Virus record (IMG/VR): IMGVR_UViG_3300047546_000298
Location: 1 to 28,706 of that record
From: a virus
Direction: 5' to 3' (one strand)
DNA: 28,706 nucleotides
How positions within the stretch are numbered: position 1 is the stretch's first letter; every line of letters begins with the position of its first letter. Below are positions 14,527 to 20,528 of this stretch, one piece after another. The notes under the pieces were generated by a model. That model worked only from the letters and a program-made list of their open reading frames with translations, searched no databases and was not told the origin of the DNA. The translations under genes were made by a program, and so were the position numbers.

Positions 14527-14884
14527 CGATTTCCTCAAGATCAGAGAGACACTCTCTCGTATCGGGGTTGCGTCAAAGAAGGATCGCACCCTGTATCAAT
14601 CATGTCATATCTTACACAAGCAGGGTAAGTATTACATAGTTCATTTTAAGCAGTTATTTTTATTAGATGGTAAGAAGTCAGACTTCTCAGACGAAGATAG
14701 GGCTCGCCTTCACACCATCGTAAATCTATTGGCCGAGTGGAACCTCCTTGGGCTGGTCGATCCTGATAAGAGCAAAGACCCTGTAGCACCTCTCAGCCAG
14801 ATCAAGATACTCTCTCACAAAGAGAAGAACGACTGGATTCTTGTGACTAAATATAATATAGGCAAGAAACGTAGGGAAGACTAA
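14480..14884 (+). CDS. regA: RegA-like translational repressor
   Basis: This 134-residue protein (T4 RegA has 122) has LPEPDDFLKIRETLSRIGVA (T4 KKPEDFLKVKETLTRMGIA), then DRTLYQSCHILHKQGKYYIV (T4 DKVLYQSCHILQKKGLYYIV) and a C-terminal WILVTKYNIG (T4 WKLVPKYTIG). RegA binds the initiation region of many phage early mRNAs and blocks ribosomes, including those of clamp and clamp loader genes. The start ATG 14480 lies inside gp62, with AAAGGTGG at 14466-14473. It adds about 12 residues at the N-terminus compared with T4. The tail after the conserved IG is KKRRED, which is basic and may aid RNA binding. Confidence 0.92.
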   Translation: MVNLSELIEVTLPEPDDFLKIRETLSRIGVASKKDRTLYQSCHILHKQGKYYIVHFKQLFLLDGKKSDFSDEDRARLHTIVNLLAEWNLLGLVDPDKSKDPVAPLSQIKILSHKEKNDWILVTKYNIGKKRRED

Positions 14885-16227
14885 TGGCTCAGTTTCGCAG
14901 GGACACAAACCAATATCTACCACAAGAGAAGACACTCTTTGAAGTGGTCATGCTGGCTGATCAGTATGGTAATGTTATTGGTCCTGCAAACCCGTCTGGT
15001 ATGGCCGTCGATGCTTTTGGTCGAGCCAGAGTTTCAAATCCTGTCACACTCTTCGATTCATTTCACAGATATCAAGATAATGGTAAAGTAGGCACAGCCA
15101 ACTCAGCCACAGGCAGTTCATTTGCTCATGATGCAAACTCATCTTCAGTTGTTCTCAGTGTAACAACAGCTAATAACGCATATGTATATCGTGAAACAAA
15201 TCGTGTCTTTGCATATCAACCAGGAAAATCTCTTCAGATATTACAAACATTCGTCATGGCACCTAAACAGACAGGTCTTCGACAGAGATACGGATACTTT
15301 GGTGCAGACAATGGTGTATTCTTAGAAGTAGATGGTCAAAATGTTTACTTCGTCAAACGTTCAAAATCAACAGGTACCGTTGTAGAAACCAGAGTAGCGC
15401 AGTCTGATTGGAATGTTGATACTGTTGATGGTTCAAATGCTGGTGGTTGGACAGAGACACCTGGTAATCAAGTCAATAGAAATCCATCAGGTCTGACTTT
15501 AGACCTATCAAAAGCACAAATTCTTTTTCATGATATCGAATGGCTTGGTGTTGGCTCTGTTCGTGCTGGCTTCGTAATCAACGGTAAGTTTATACACTGT
15601 CATACATGGCAACATGCCAATATTGCCAATAACACATACATGACAACTGGTTGTTTACCTATGCGTTGCGAGATACAAAACACAGCAAATACAGGTAATG
15701 CAAGCAATCTCAGAGTCATCTGTTCTACTGTCATATCAGAAGGTGGTTATCAACTCTCAGGTAGCCCAAAAACAGCAGGTACAAATCCAAATACATCTTA
15801 TACACTGTCAACTGCTGGCCAGTATTATCCTGTTGCTGCTATTCGCCTGAAGTCTGAAAAGGCTGATGCTGTTGTTATACCTACAAACTTTAGTGTTCTT
15901 GGTCTAACAGGCAACGGCACTAGAATTTCTTATAGATTAGCTAAAGGTGATGTAACCGGTGGTACATGGGTTGATGCAGGTTCAGATTCTTCTGTTCAAT
16001 ATAATTTAACTGGCACAGGCATCGCTAACGTATCATATCTAACAAATGGATTTGGTTATGTGGCTCAGCAAGGTGGTACACCAGGTTCTCTACAAGGTAA
16101 TAACTTTAAGCTACAATTAGAAAGAAATAGTTTCACGGGAACTAATACCGCATTCATTCTTGCAGTTGCAGGATATGGTAACGGTGACACCTGTGTTGGT
16201 TCAATGGATTGGGAAGAAGTAACTTAA
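14884..16227 (+). CDS. phage tail or fibre-type structural protein
   Basis: This 447-residue, Asn/Thr/Gly-rich beta protein has no Cys-rich or catalytic motif. Visible segments include DAFGRARVSNPVTLFDSFHR, ETNRVFAYQPGKSLQILQTF, LRQRYGYFGADNGVFLE and DIEWLGVGSVRAGFVINGKF. I know this family from many T4-like phages of aquatic bacteria, where it is annotated only as structural or tail protein; the exact virion position is not established. The start ATG shares a base with the RegA stop (TAATG), an unusual direct link from replication to structural genes. Near-repeated PGKS and GSV patterns suggest a jelly-roll or lectin-like fold in the C-terminal half (TGNGTRISYRLAKGDVTGG), which could bind a receptor glycan. 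Confidence 0.7.
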   Translation: MAQFRRDTNQYLPQEKTLFEVVMLADQYGNVIGPANPSGMAVDAFGRARVSNPVTLFDSFHRYQDNGKVGTANSATGSSFAHDANSSSVVLSVTTANNAYVYRETNRVFAYQPGKSLQILQTFVMAPKQTGLRQRYGYFGADNGVFLEVDGQNVYFVKRSKSTGTVVETRVAQSDWNVDTVDGSNAGGWTETPGNQVNRNPSGLTLDLSKAQILFHDIEWLGVGSVRAGFVINGKFIHCHTWQHANIANNTYMTTGCLPMRCEIQNTANTGNASNLRVICSTVISEGGYQLSGSPKTAGTNPNTSYTLSTAGQYYPVAAIRLKSEKADAVVIPTNFSVLGLTGNGTRISYRLAKGDVTGGTWVDAGSDSSVQYNLTGTGIANVSYLTNGFGYVAQQGGTPGSLQGNNFKLQLERNSFTGTNTAFILAVAGYGNGDTCVGSMDWEEVT

Positions 16228-16247
16228 TAACATAATGGAGTTTTGTC

Positions 16248-16826
16248 ATGTTAAGATTGAATGTATATAAGATACACCCAGATGTGGTATCACCAGATTT
16301 CGCAACAAAGCAGTCAGCTTGTTTTGATCTGGCCTTTTCAGCTTTAGGTAAGGTCGATTACACAGGCTACAATAAGCAGAACAAAACTTTCACCCGTAAG
16401 ATTGGTAAAGACGGTTCTATTCACATCATGCCTGGTGATCGTGTCATGGTACCAACAGGCCTGATTCTGGATATACCTGAAGGTTATTCTGTTCGTGTTC
16501 ATCCTCGCTCAGGTCTATCACTGAAGCAAGGTATCATTCTAGCAAATTCAGAAGGTGTTATTGACTCAGACTACACGAATGAGTTGTTTCTTTTGATGAC
16601 TAACATTTCAGAGAATGGTATCAACATAAATCATGGTGACCGTATTGCTCAAGGTGAACTTGTAGAAAAACTCACATATGGCATCTATGATGCTAAAGAT
16701 AAGCCTACACAAAAGACAGACCGTGTTGGTGGTATGGGTTCAACTGGTGTTGTAGTCATCAAGACAGATCCGGTTGAAGAAGTTCCTGTCAAGCGTGGCA
16801 GAGGTCGCCCAAGAAAAACAGCATGA
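16248..16826 (+). CDS. dut: dUTPase with C-terminal AT-hook
   Basis: This 192-residue trimeric-type dUTP diphosphatase has all five motifs: I SACFDLAF (23-30), II PRSGLS (86-91), III GVIDSDY (103-109), IV NHGDRIAQGEL (128-138) and V DRVGGMGSTG (158-167). It hydrolyses dUTP to dUMP, sparing DNA from uracil and feeding dTMP synthesis. After motif V there is a short linker and the basic RGRGRPRK (183-190), an AT-hook core (GRP flanked by Arg/Lys), not usual in dUTPases. An insert after motif I (GYNKQNKTFTRKIGKDGSIH) lengthens the N-terminal half. The ribosome binding site GGAG precedes ATG 16248, and the end overlaps the next gene as ATGA. It lies among structural genes, so it may be expressed late or be regulated apart from gp1. 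Confidence 0.93.
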   Translation: MLRLNVYKIHPDVVSPDFATKQSACFDLAFSALGKVDYTGYNKQNKTFTRKIGKDGSIHIMPGDRVMVPTGLILDIPEGYSVRVHPRSGLSLKQGIILANSEGVIDSDYTNELFLLMTNISENGININHGDRIAQGELVEKLTYGIYDAKDKPTQKTDRVGGMGSTGVVVIKTDPVEEVPVKRGRGRPRKTA

Positions 16827-17182
16827 AGAACTATACAACTGTAAAGGTTGATGTCAAGCCTGCCGCGATTGAGTTCGAAGGCGGCTTGACCATCTTCATA
16901 GACGAAAGCAATAATATCAAGATTGAAGGGCAGAAGAACGTTGATTTTAACTGCAATGGTGACCTGAACTTCAATGCACAGAAGATCAATATGAAAGGTG
17001 AAGATGAGGTGACTGTAGAATCAAAGATGCACCTCATACACCTCGCACCCCGTATTGATCTCAATCCAGATACCGATGAACCAAGATATAAAGAGCATAA
17101 AGAATTGGTAGAGAAGTTTCGCAAAGAGAAGAGTATACCTAATTCACCTCGCTTCTGTCATCCATTAGGAGATGAAAGTTGA
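16823..17182 (+). CDS. beta-helical spike-like protein (gp5 C-terminal type)
   Basis: This 119-residue protein has a middle part that repeats short strands of the beta-helix type: EGGLTIFIDESNNIKIEGQK, NVDFNCNGDLNFNAQKINMK, then EDEVTVESKMHLIHLAP. Such triple-stranded beta-helix repeats form the needle of T4 gp5 and related spikes. Neither a lysozyme nor an OB domain is present, so only the needle-like part is here, or the resemblance is general. A PAAR tip protein lies two genes on, supporting a baseplate spike role. The start ATG overlaps the dUTPase stop as ATGA. The tail has EHKELVEKFRKEK and PRFCHPLGDES. Confidence 0.5.
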   Translation: MKNYTTVKVDVKPAAIEFEGGLTIFIDESNNIKIEGQKNVDFNCNGDLNFNAQKINMKGEDEVTVESKMHLIHLAPRIDLNPDTDEPRYKEHKELVEKFRKEKSIPNSPRFCHPLGDES

Positions 17183-17679
17183 CGGCTGAACTTTATCCAT
17201 CACAATTACCTCAGGTAACATTCAGAGACTACTTCAGCGATGAAGTTTGGATTCAATCTAATACAGGTAACTCAGTAACCAATGCCGATGTGCGTAATGT
17301 TACCGTAACATCAAACACACCTTTTGGTAATGTGACAGTCAACGTGGCCAATCATGTTATCAGATTCTCAGGTTCATATACAACAGGTTTTAGTGATAAT
17401 GTTGTATATACTAAAATACAGTCAAACACACTGAACTCATATTACTGGCTTGATACGCCTGTAACCACAGACATGTATTCATTGGATGCCAACACGGTAA
17501 ACACAAATAACTTACTCATCTATCAATTCAACACAGACAATAATTTTTGGGCCAACGTAACATATACTCTACAAGTTCAATATACCGGTGGTGGTGCTAA
17601 TGATACACTATCAATCAGCAGAAATGTGGAAAGAAATGTTTATGCTACGGCTGCATATGTAAGGTCTATCTATCCATGA
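17179..17679 (+). CDS. probable structural protein upstream of the PAAR protein
   Basis: This 166-residue, Asn/Thr/Val-rich beta protein is not a family I recognise. It has VTSNTPFGNVTVNVANHVIR, many aromatic turns and a final AAYVRSIYP. There is no signal peptide or membrane segment. It starts at TTG 17179 with AGGAG at 17167-17171, and the TTGA overlap with the previous stop supports this. The end overlaps the PAAR gene by ATGA. Composition and position between a spike-like protein and a PAAR tip suggest a baseplate or tail-tip component. Confidence 0.55.
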   Translation: MTAELYPSQLPQVTFRDYFSDEVWIQSNTGNSVTNADVRNVTVTSNTPFGNVTVNVANHVIRFSGSYTTGFSDNVVYTKIQSNTLNSYYWLDTPVTTDMYSLDANTVNTNNLLIYQFNTDNNFWANVTYTLQVQYTGGGANDTLSISRNVERNVYATAAYVRSIYP

Positions 17680-18005
17680 GTAGACCAGTTTGTAGAATTG
17701 GTGATGCTGACATACCTCATTGTTCACCAATGGTTAGAGCAACAGGCTCACCAAATGTTTTTGTAAACGGTAGACCAGCAAGTTGTCAGTTTGATCTTAA
17801 CACACCACATAGAGGAGCAATAGGTGTACATTGCTTTGGTGCCATGTCTCCCATGCACGTTGCTTATATTGCCATAGGCAGCGTTACAGTTTTTACAAAC
17901 TCTAGAGGTCAGGGAAGAATAGCTGATCTTCTAATATCAGCTGGTGTTCCTCCAATATGTACCGCCGTTGCTCAAGGATCAGCATCAGTTTTTGCTGGTG
18001 GTTGA
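17676..18005 (+). CDS. 5.4: PAAR-repeat spike tip protein (T4 gp5.4-like)
   Basis: This 109-residue protein (T4 gp5.4 has 97) has the PAAR pattern: PVCRIGDADIPH, MVRATGSPNVFVNGRPASC, HCFGAMSP, IAIGSVTVFTNSRG, then PPICTAVAQGSASVFAGG. PAAR proteins fold into a sharp cone that binds one metal ion with His and Cys and cap the tail spike for membrane piercing. Conserved H15, H45, H53 and C54 plus C95 could supply ligands. The final codons are followed at once by the tRNA promoter, whose TTGACA overlaps the stop region (18002-18007). It is the last gene of the small structural block. Confidence 0.85.
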   Translation: MSRPVCRIGDADIPHCSPMVRATGSPNVFVNGRPASCQFDLNTPHRGAIGVHCFGAMSPMHVAYIAIGSVTVFTNSRGQGRIADLLISAGVPPICTAVAQGSASVFAGG

Positions 18006-18032
18006 CAAAAAGACACAAAGGTGATATAAATA
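18002..18032 (+). promoter_or_regulatory. overlapping sigma70 promoter and exact T4-type late promoter (TATAAATA)
   Basis: TTGACA (18002-18007), a 17-base spacer and TATAAA (18025-18030) give a sigma70 promoter. The same -10 continues as TATAAATA (18025-18032), the exact T4 late promoter sequence recognised by gp55. Counting from either element, transcription would begin at about 18037-18038, the first base of the tRNA. It is the only exact copy of TATAAATA I noticed on either strand. Confidence 0.7.
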
Positions 18033-18036
18033 GCAT

Positions 18037-18112
18037 CGTGGAGTAGAGAAGTGGACATCTCGTCAGCCTCATAAGCTGGAGATCGCAGGTTCGAATCCTG
18101 CCTCCGCAACCA
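18037..18112 (+). tRNA. tRNA-Met (CAT), initiator-type
   Basis: This is a complete 76-base cloverleaf. The acceptor is CGTGGAG (18037-18043) against CTCCGCA (18102-18108), then A73 and encoded CCA (18110-18112). The D stem is GAGA/TCTC, the anticodon stem TCAGC/GCTGG with loop CTCATAA (CAT at 34-36), and the T stem GCAGG/CCTGC with loop TTCGAAT. Position 1 is C and position 72 is A, so the first acceptor pair is unpaired, the hallmark of bacterial initiator tRNA. A11-T24 is the initiator-type purine-pyrimidine D-stem pair. The anticodon stem lacks the three consecutive G-C pairs of host initiators (A29-T41, C31-G39). A strong promoter precedes it and a terminator follows it. Confidence 0.92.
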
Positions 18113-18136
18113 ACTCTTGCCTAATGGAAGAGTTTT
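18112..18136 (+). terminator. terminator after the tRNA
   Basis: AACTCTT (18112-18118) pairs with AAGAGTT (18128-18134) around a 9-base loop, followed by TT. It begins at the CCA end, leaving almost no 3' trailer, and would separate the tRNA from the Hsp20 gene; some read-through could still feed Hsp20. Confidence 0.7.
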
Positions 18137-18171
18137 ACATAACCCTAACTTGCTTACAAAGGAGTTAAACC

Positions 18172-18657
18172 ATGAACGCACTCAATAAAGTTCCCTATTT
18201 CGATCCATTTTCTTTCCCTGATCTGACAAAGAATGCCATCGGCTTCGACCAGATTTTCAAGAAGATTGGTGAGATTACAGAAAACCTTCCTAAGATTCCA
18301 ACGTATCCTCCTTACAACATCCGTAAGGTCGATGATAACAAGTATGTGATCGAAATCGCTGTTGCTGGTTTTGGTCAACAAGACCTCGAACTTGAATTGC
18401 AAGAAGGTACTCTGACAGTAAAGGGTAACACAGTAGCATCTTCATATCCTGGTTCAGAATATCTGTTCAAGGGTATTGCAGACCGCGCTTTCACCCGTCA
18501 GTTCACTCTGGCCGATACGGTTGTTGTAAAGAACGCCGATCTCGTAAATGGTATGTTGAAGATCATGCTTGAGCGTTTTATCCCAGAAGATAAGAAGCCA
18601 CAGAAGATCAACATCAATGCTGGTGAAAAGTCAGAAAAGCAATTTCTAAAGGACTAA
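18172..18657 (+). CDS. hsp20: Hsp20/alpha-crystallin small heat shock protein
   Basis: This 161-residue protein has an alpha-crystallin domain at about residues 40-150: YPPYNIRKVDDNKYVIEIAV, GFGQQDLELELQEGTLTVKG, then FKGIADRAFTRQFTLADTV and NGMLKIMLERFIPE with the GxL-type motif. It resembles bacterial IbpA and the Hsp20 common in T4-like phages of aquatic bacteria. It would hold unfolded proteins in oligomers, perhaps capsid or tail parts during assembly. AAGGAG precedes ATG 18172. The N-terminal region FDPFSFPDL is short and hydrophobic. The DUF1127 gene follows with its ribosome binding site inside this gene's end. Confidence 0.92.
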   Translation: MNALNKVPYFDPFSFPDLTKNAIGFDQIFKKIGEITENLPKIPTYPPYNIRKVDDNKYVIEIAVAGFGQQDLELELQEGTLTVKGNTVASSYPGSEYLFKGIADRAFTRQFTLADTVVVKNADLVNGMLKIMLERFIPEDKKPQKININAGEKSEKQFLKD

Positions 18658-18658
18658 T

Positions 18659-18838
18659 ATGATTATTCTGATGGACGAAATGACATCATTCTTCCAAGGT
18701 TGGTTTGATAGATGGCGTCATGCCAGTAAGGCTGCACATGAACTATATCAACTGACTGATAAGGAGTTAGAAGACCTTGGCCTAACACGCATGGAAATTC
18801 CATATGTTAGCCAAGTATCTGCTTTGAAGAATGACTAA
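18659..18838 (+). CDS. DUF1127 microprotein
   Basis: This 59-residue protein carries the DUF1127 core at about residues 14-48: GWFDRWRHASKAAHELYQL, then TDKELEDLGLTRMEIP. The W-x-R start, the L..L.D.EL.DLG.TR.EI pattern and the length all fit. DUF1127 proteins abound in alphaproteobacteria and in some species affect RNA turnover and phosphate or stress responses. A well-placed AAAGGA (18648-18653), five bases before ATG 18659, and coding in frame with no gap after Hsp20 (stop 18657) support it. It would lie in the cytoplasm. Confidence 0.85.
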   Translation: MIILMDEMTSFFQGWFDRWRHASKAAHELYQLTDKELEDLGLTRMEIPYVSQVSALKND

Positions 18839-18840
18839 GT

Positions 18841-18862
18841 AGAGGGGGAGAAATCCCCCTCT
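18841..18862 (+). terminator. 9-bp perfect hairpin after the DUF1127 gene, joined to a promoter
   Basis: AGAGGGGGA-GAAA-TCCCCCTCT is a perfect, GC-rich stem with a stable GAAA tetraloop. The next bases TTGACTT have few Ts, so it is a weak terminator at best. The last T of the stem begins the -35 of the promoter at 18862. Confidence 0.6.
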
Positions 18863-18889
18863 TGACTTCATTGGAGTTTCTGTTATAAT
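18862..18889 (+). promoter_or_regulatory. sigma70-type promoter at the head of the sugar cassette
   Basis: TTGACT (18862-18867), a 16-base spacer and TATAAT (18884-18889). The start is expected near 18896. The -10 shares bases with the ATG (18888-18890) of the small membrane gene, so transcripts from this promoter would start after that ATG but include the glycosyltransferase at 19037 and the genes beyond. Confidence 0.7.
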
Positions 18890-19037
18890 GTGGAGATTAT
18901 GGGCAAAAGCACTTGGTGAAAAACACGGCAAAACGGATAAAGAAGCAGACAAGATCGCGCTCATCCGAACAGCCATTGTGCTTTGCTATATAATAACGAA
19001 TATCTTTATCGTGGCAGGTGTGATAAGGCATTGGTGA
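18888..19037 (+). CDS. small single-span membrane protein
   Basis: This 49-residue protein begins MWRLWAKALGEKHGKTDKE and has one membrane span at about residues 24-45 (IALIRTAIVLCYIITNIFIV) ending AGVIRHW. I recognise this pattern of short MW.LWA.ALGEK...DKEAD proteins from other phages of alphaproteobacteria and related hosts, with unknown function. No other in-frame start exists before the span, so ATG 18888 is required even though it overlaps a -10 element. TTGGAG (18871-18876) is a ribosome binding site 11 bases upstream. The stop overlaps the next ATG as TGATG, showing the frame is used. Its mRNA must then come from upstream through the hairpin at 18841. Confidence 0.75.
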   Translation: MWRLWAKALGEKHGKTDKEADKIALIRTAIVLCYIITNIFIVAGVIRHW

Positions 19038-19801
19038 TGAAATATAACTTTGTAATTGAACCCCCGCAGCCTAAGAAGGCTATCGTAATTACCCCTACAG
19101 TTGGATCTGAAAAGCTTAAAGATACCATTGCTGGTGTCGATGCTCAGACATATCCAAATGTTGAACATCTTATTGTATGTGATGGTATGGAAAACTGGGA
19201 GCGTCTAAAGCAACTTCAGTTTGATGCGCCAAAAAATCATCCAGTTAACATCACAAACATTCCATTCAATACTGGTCATGGCGCACAAGGTTTCTATGGG
19301 CACCGCATCTATGCGGCCTTCGCTCATCTTGTTGATCATGACTATATCTTTTTCTGTGACGATGATAATTGGTTTCGACCAGATCATGTTGAAACTCTCG
19401 TCAAGACATTAGAAGAGGGTAATGATTTTGCTTTCTCTCTTCGTCAAATCTATGACAAAGACAAGAACTATCTGTGTGATGATAACTGTGAAAGCCTAGG
19501 TAAATGGCCAATCTATTTCACACATGGTAAAGAAGAACACTTTCTTATCGACACATCTTCATTTGCTTTCCGTCGTGAGTTCTTAATTAAAGTATCACAA
19601 TTCTGGCATCATGGTTGGGGTGGTGATCGTCACTTCTTCTATAATGTCAAAGACTTTGCCAAGTATAATACAAATGGTAAACACACTCTTTGCTATCGTC
19701 TTGATGGTAACCCTAACTCAGTCACAGCCACATTCTTTGAACAGGGTAATGAGGCAATGAAGACTATTTACGGCGACAAATTCCCCTGGATAAAGGACTA
19801 A
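19037..19801 (+). CDS. GT2-family glycosyltransferase
   Basis: This 254-residue GT-A enzyme opens with KKAIVITPTVGSEKLKDTIA and GVDAQTYPNVEHLIVCDG (nucleotide binding). HDYIFFCDDDNWFRPDHVETL holds the DDD metal motif at 108-110, and HHGWGGDRHFFYNV is the acceptor-side motif with a catalytic acidic residue. It would transfer a sugar from a nucleotide donor; the sugar cannot be read from the sequence. The start ATG 19037 is used rather than an earlier in-frame codon because the TGATG overlap with the membrane protein sets it. It heads a run of overlapping sugar genes. Confidence 0.85.
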   Translation: MKYNFVIEPPQPKKAIVITPTVGSEKLKDTIAGVDAQTYPNVEHLIVCDGMENWERLKQLQFDAPKNHPVNITNIPFNTGHGAQGFYGHRIYAAFAHLVDHDYIFFCDDDNWFRPDHVETLVKTLEEGNDFAFSLRQIYDKDKNYLCDDNCESLGKWPIYFTHGKEEHFLIDTSSFAFRREFLIKVSQFWHHGWGGDRHFFYNVKDFAKYNTNGKHTLCYRLDGNPNSVTATFFEQGNEAMKTIYGDKFPWIKD

Positions 19802-19804
19802 ATT

Positions 19805-20527
19805 ATGGATCTCGGACAACTTATCTATTCAATCAAAGAGGCTTCAAACGAACAACTTCGTAATGAAGAATTGTTTCAGTTTATAGGTTTCTGCCTTCAA
19901 CATGCACATCACTCTGAAGCACAGAACTATCAAGATGTTTGGGCTCTCTGGGAAAACAAATTTCATGAGCGTGATAAGTTTTTCGTAGAGTTTGGTGCTA
20001 CAGACGGCAAGACCAGTAGCAACACATATCTTCTTGAAAAAGTCTATGGTTGGGATGGTATTCTGGCTGAACCTAATCCTATCTGGCATGAAGAACTTTT
20101 TAAGAATAGAACATCACACATTTCTCATAAGTGTGTATTCACAGAATCAAATAAGACACTAGACTTCCTCAAGACAGAGGCTCCTGATCTGGCCACAATC
20201 AAAGGTTTTGGTCGTGACGATGAGTTCAAGACTGAGCGTGAGAAGTCTGAGACAATTTCAGTAGAAACTATTTCACTTTACGATTTGTTGGAGGAGAAAA
20301 ATGCCCCACATATTATTGACTATCTTTCGGTCGATACAGAAGGTAGCGAATACGGGATACTTAATGCGTTCTTCCAGAAGAACAATAAGTATGATGTAAG
20401 ACTGATTACAGTCGAACACAATTTTACGATGCGTGACAAGTTACATGAACTCTTGACAGCCAATGGTTATAAGCGTAAGTTTGAACCAATCTCTCGTTGG
20501 GATGATTTCTATACGAAAGTGAATTGA
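19805..20527 (+). CDS. FkbM-type methyltransferase
   Basis: This 240-residue class I SAM enzyme has FVEFGATDGKTSSNTYLLEK (FVEFGATDG at 60-68) as the SAM loop, GWDGILAEPNP with the EPN acid (89-91), and DYLSVDTEGSEYGIL (D177, E179) as the FkbM-type motif. FkbM proteins methylate hydroxyl groups of sugars and polyketides. Its place directly after a glycosyltransferase suggests O-methylation of the glycan built here. The start ATG 19805 has AAGGA just upstream. Confidence 0.88.
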   Translation: MDLGQLIYSIKEASNEQLRNEELFQFIGFCLQHAHHSEAQNYQDVWALWENKFHERDKFFVEFGATDGKTSSNTYLLEKVYGWDGILAEPNPIWHEELFKNRTSHISHKCVFTESNKTLDFLKTEAPDLATIKGFGRDDEFKTEREKSETISVETISLYDLLEEKNAPHIIDYLSVDTEGSEYGILNAFFQKNNKYDVRLITVEHNFTMRDKLHELLTANGYKRKFEPISRWDDFYTKVN

Positions 20528-20528
20528 T

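Noticed and set aside
17989-18011. TTTTTG/CAAAAA inverted repeat around the tRNA promoter -35
   Set aside because: Six bases of A/T homopolymer; easily chance, so not counted among the promoter repeats.
18154-18402. Antisense frame opposite the Hsp20 gene
   Set aside because: Shadow of a confident alpha-crystallin gene; no promoter or ribosome binding site on that strand.
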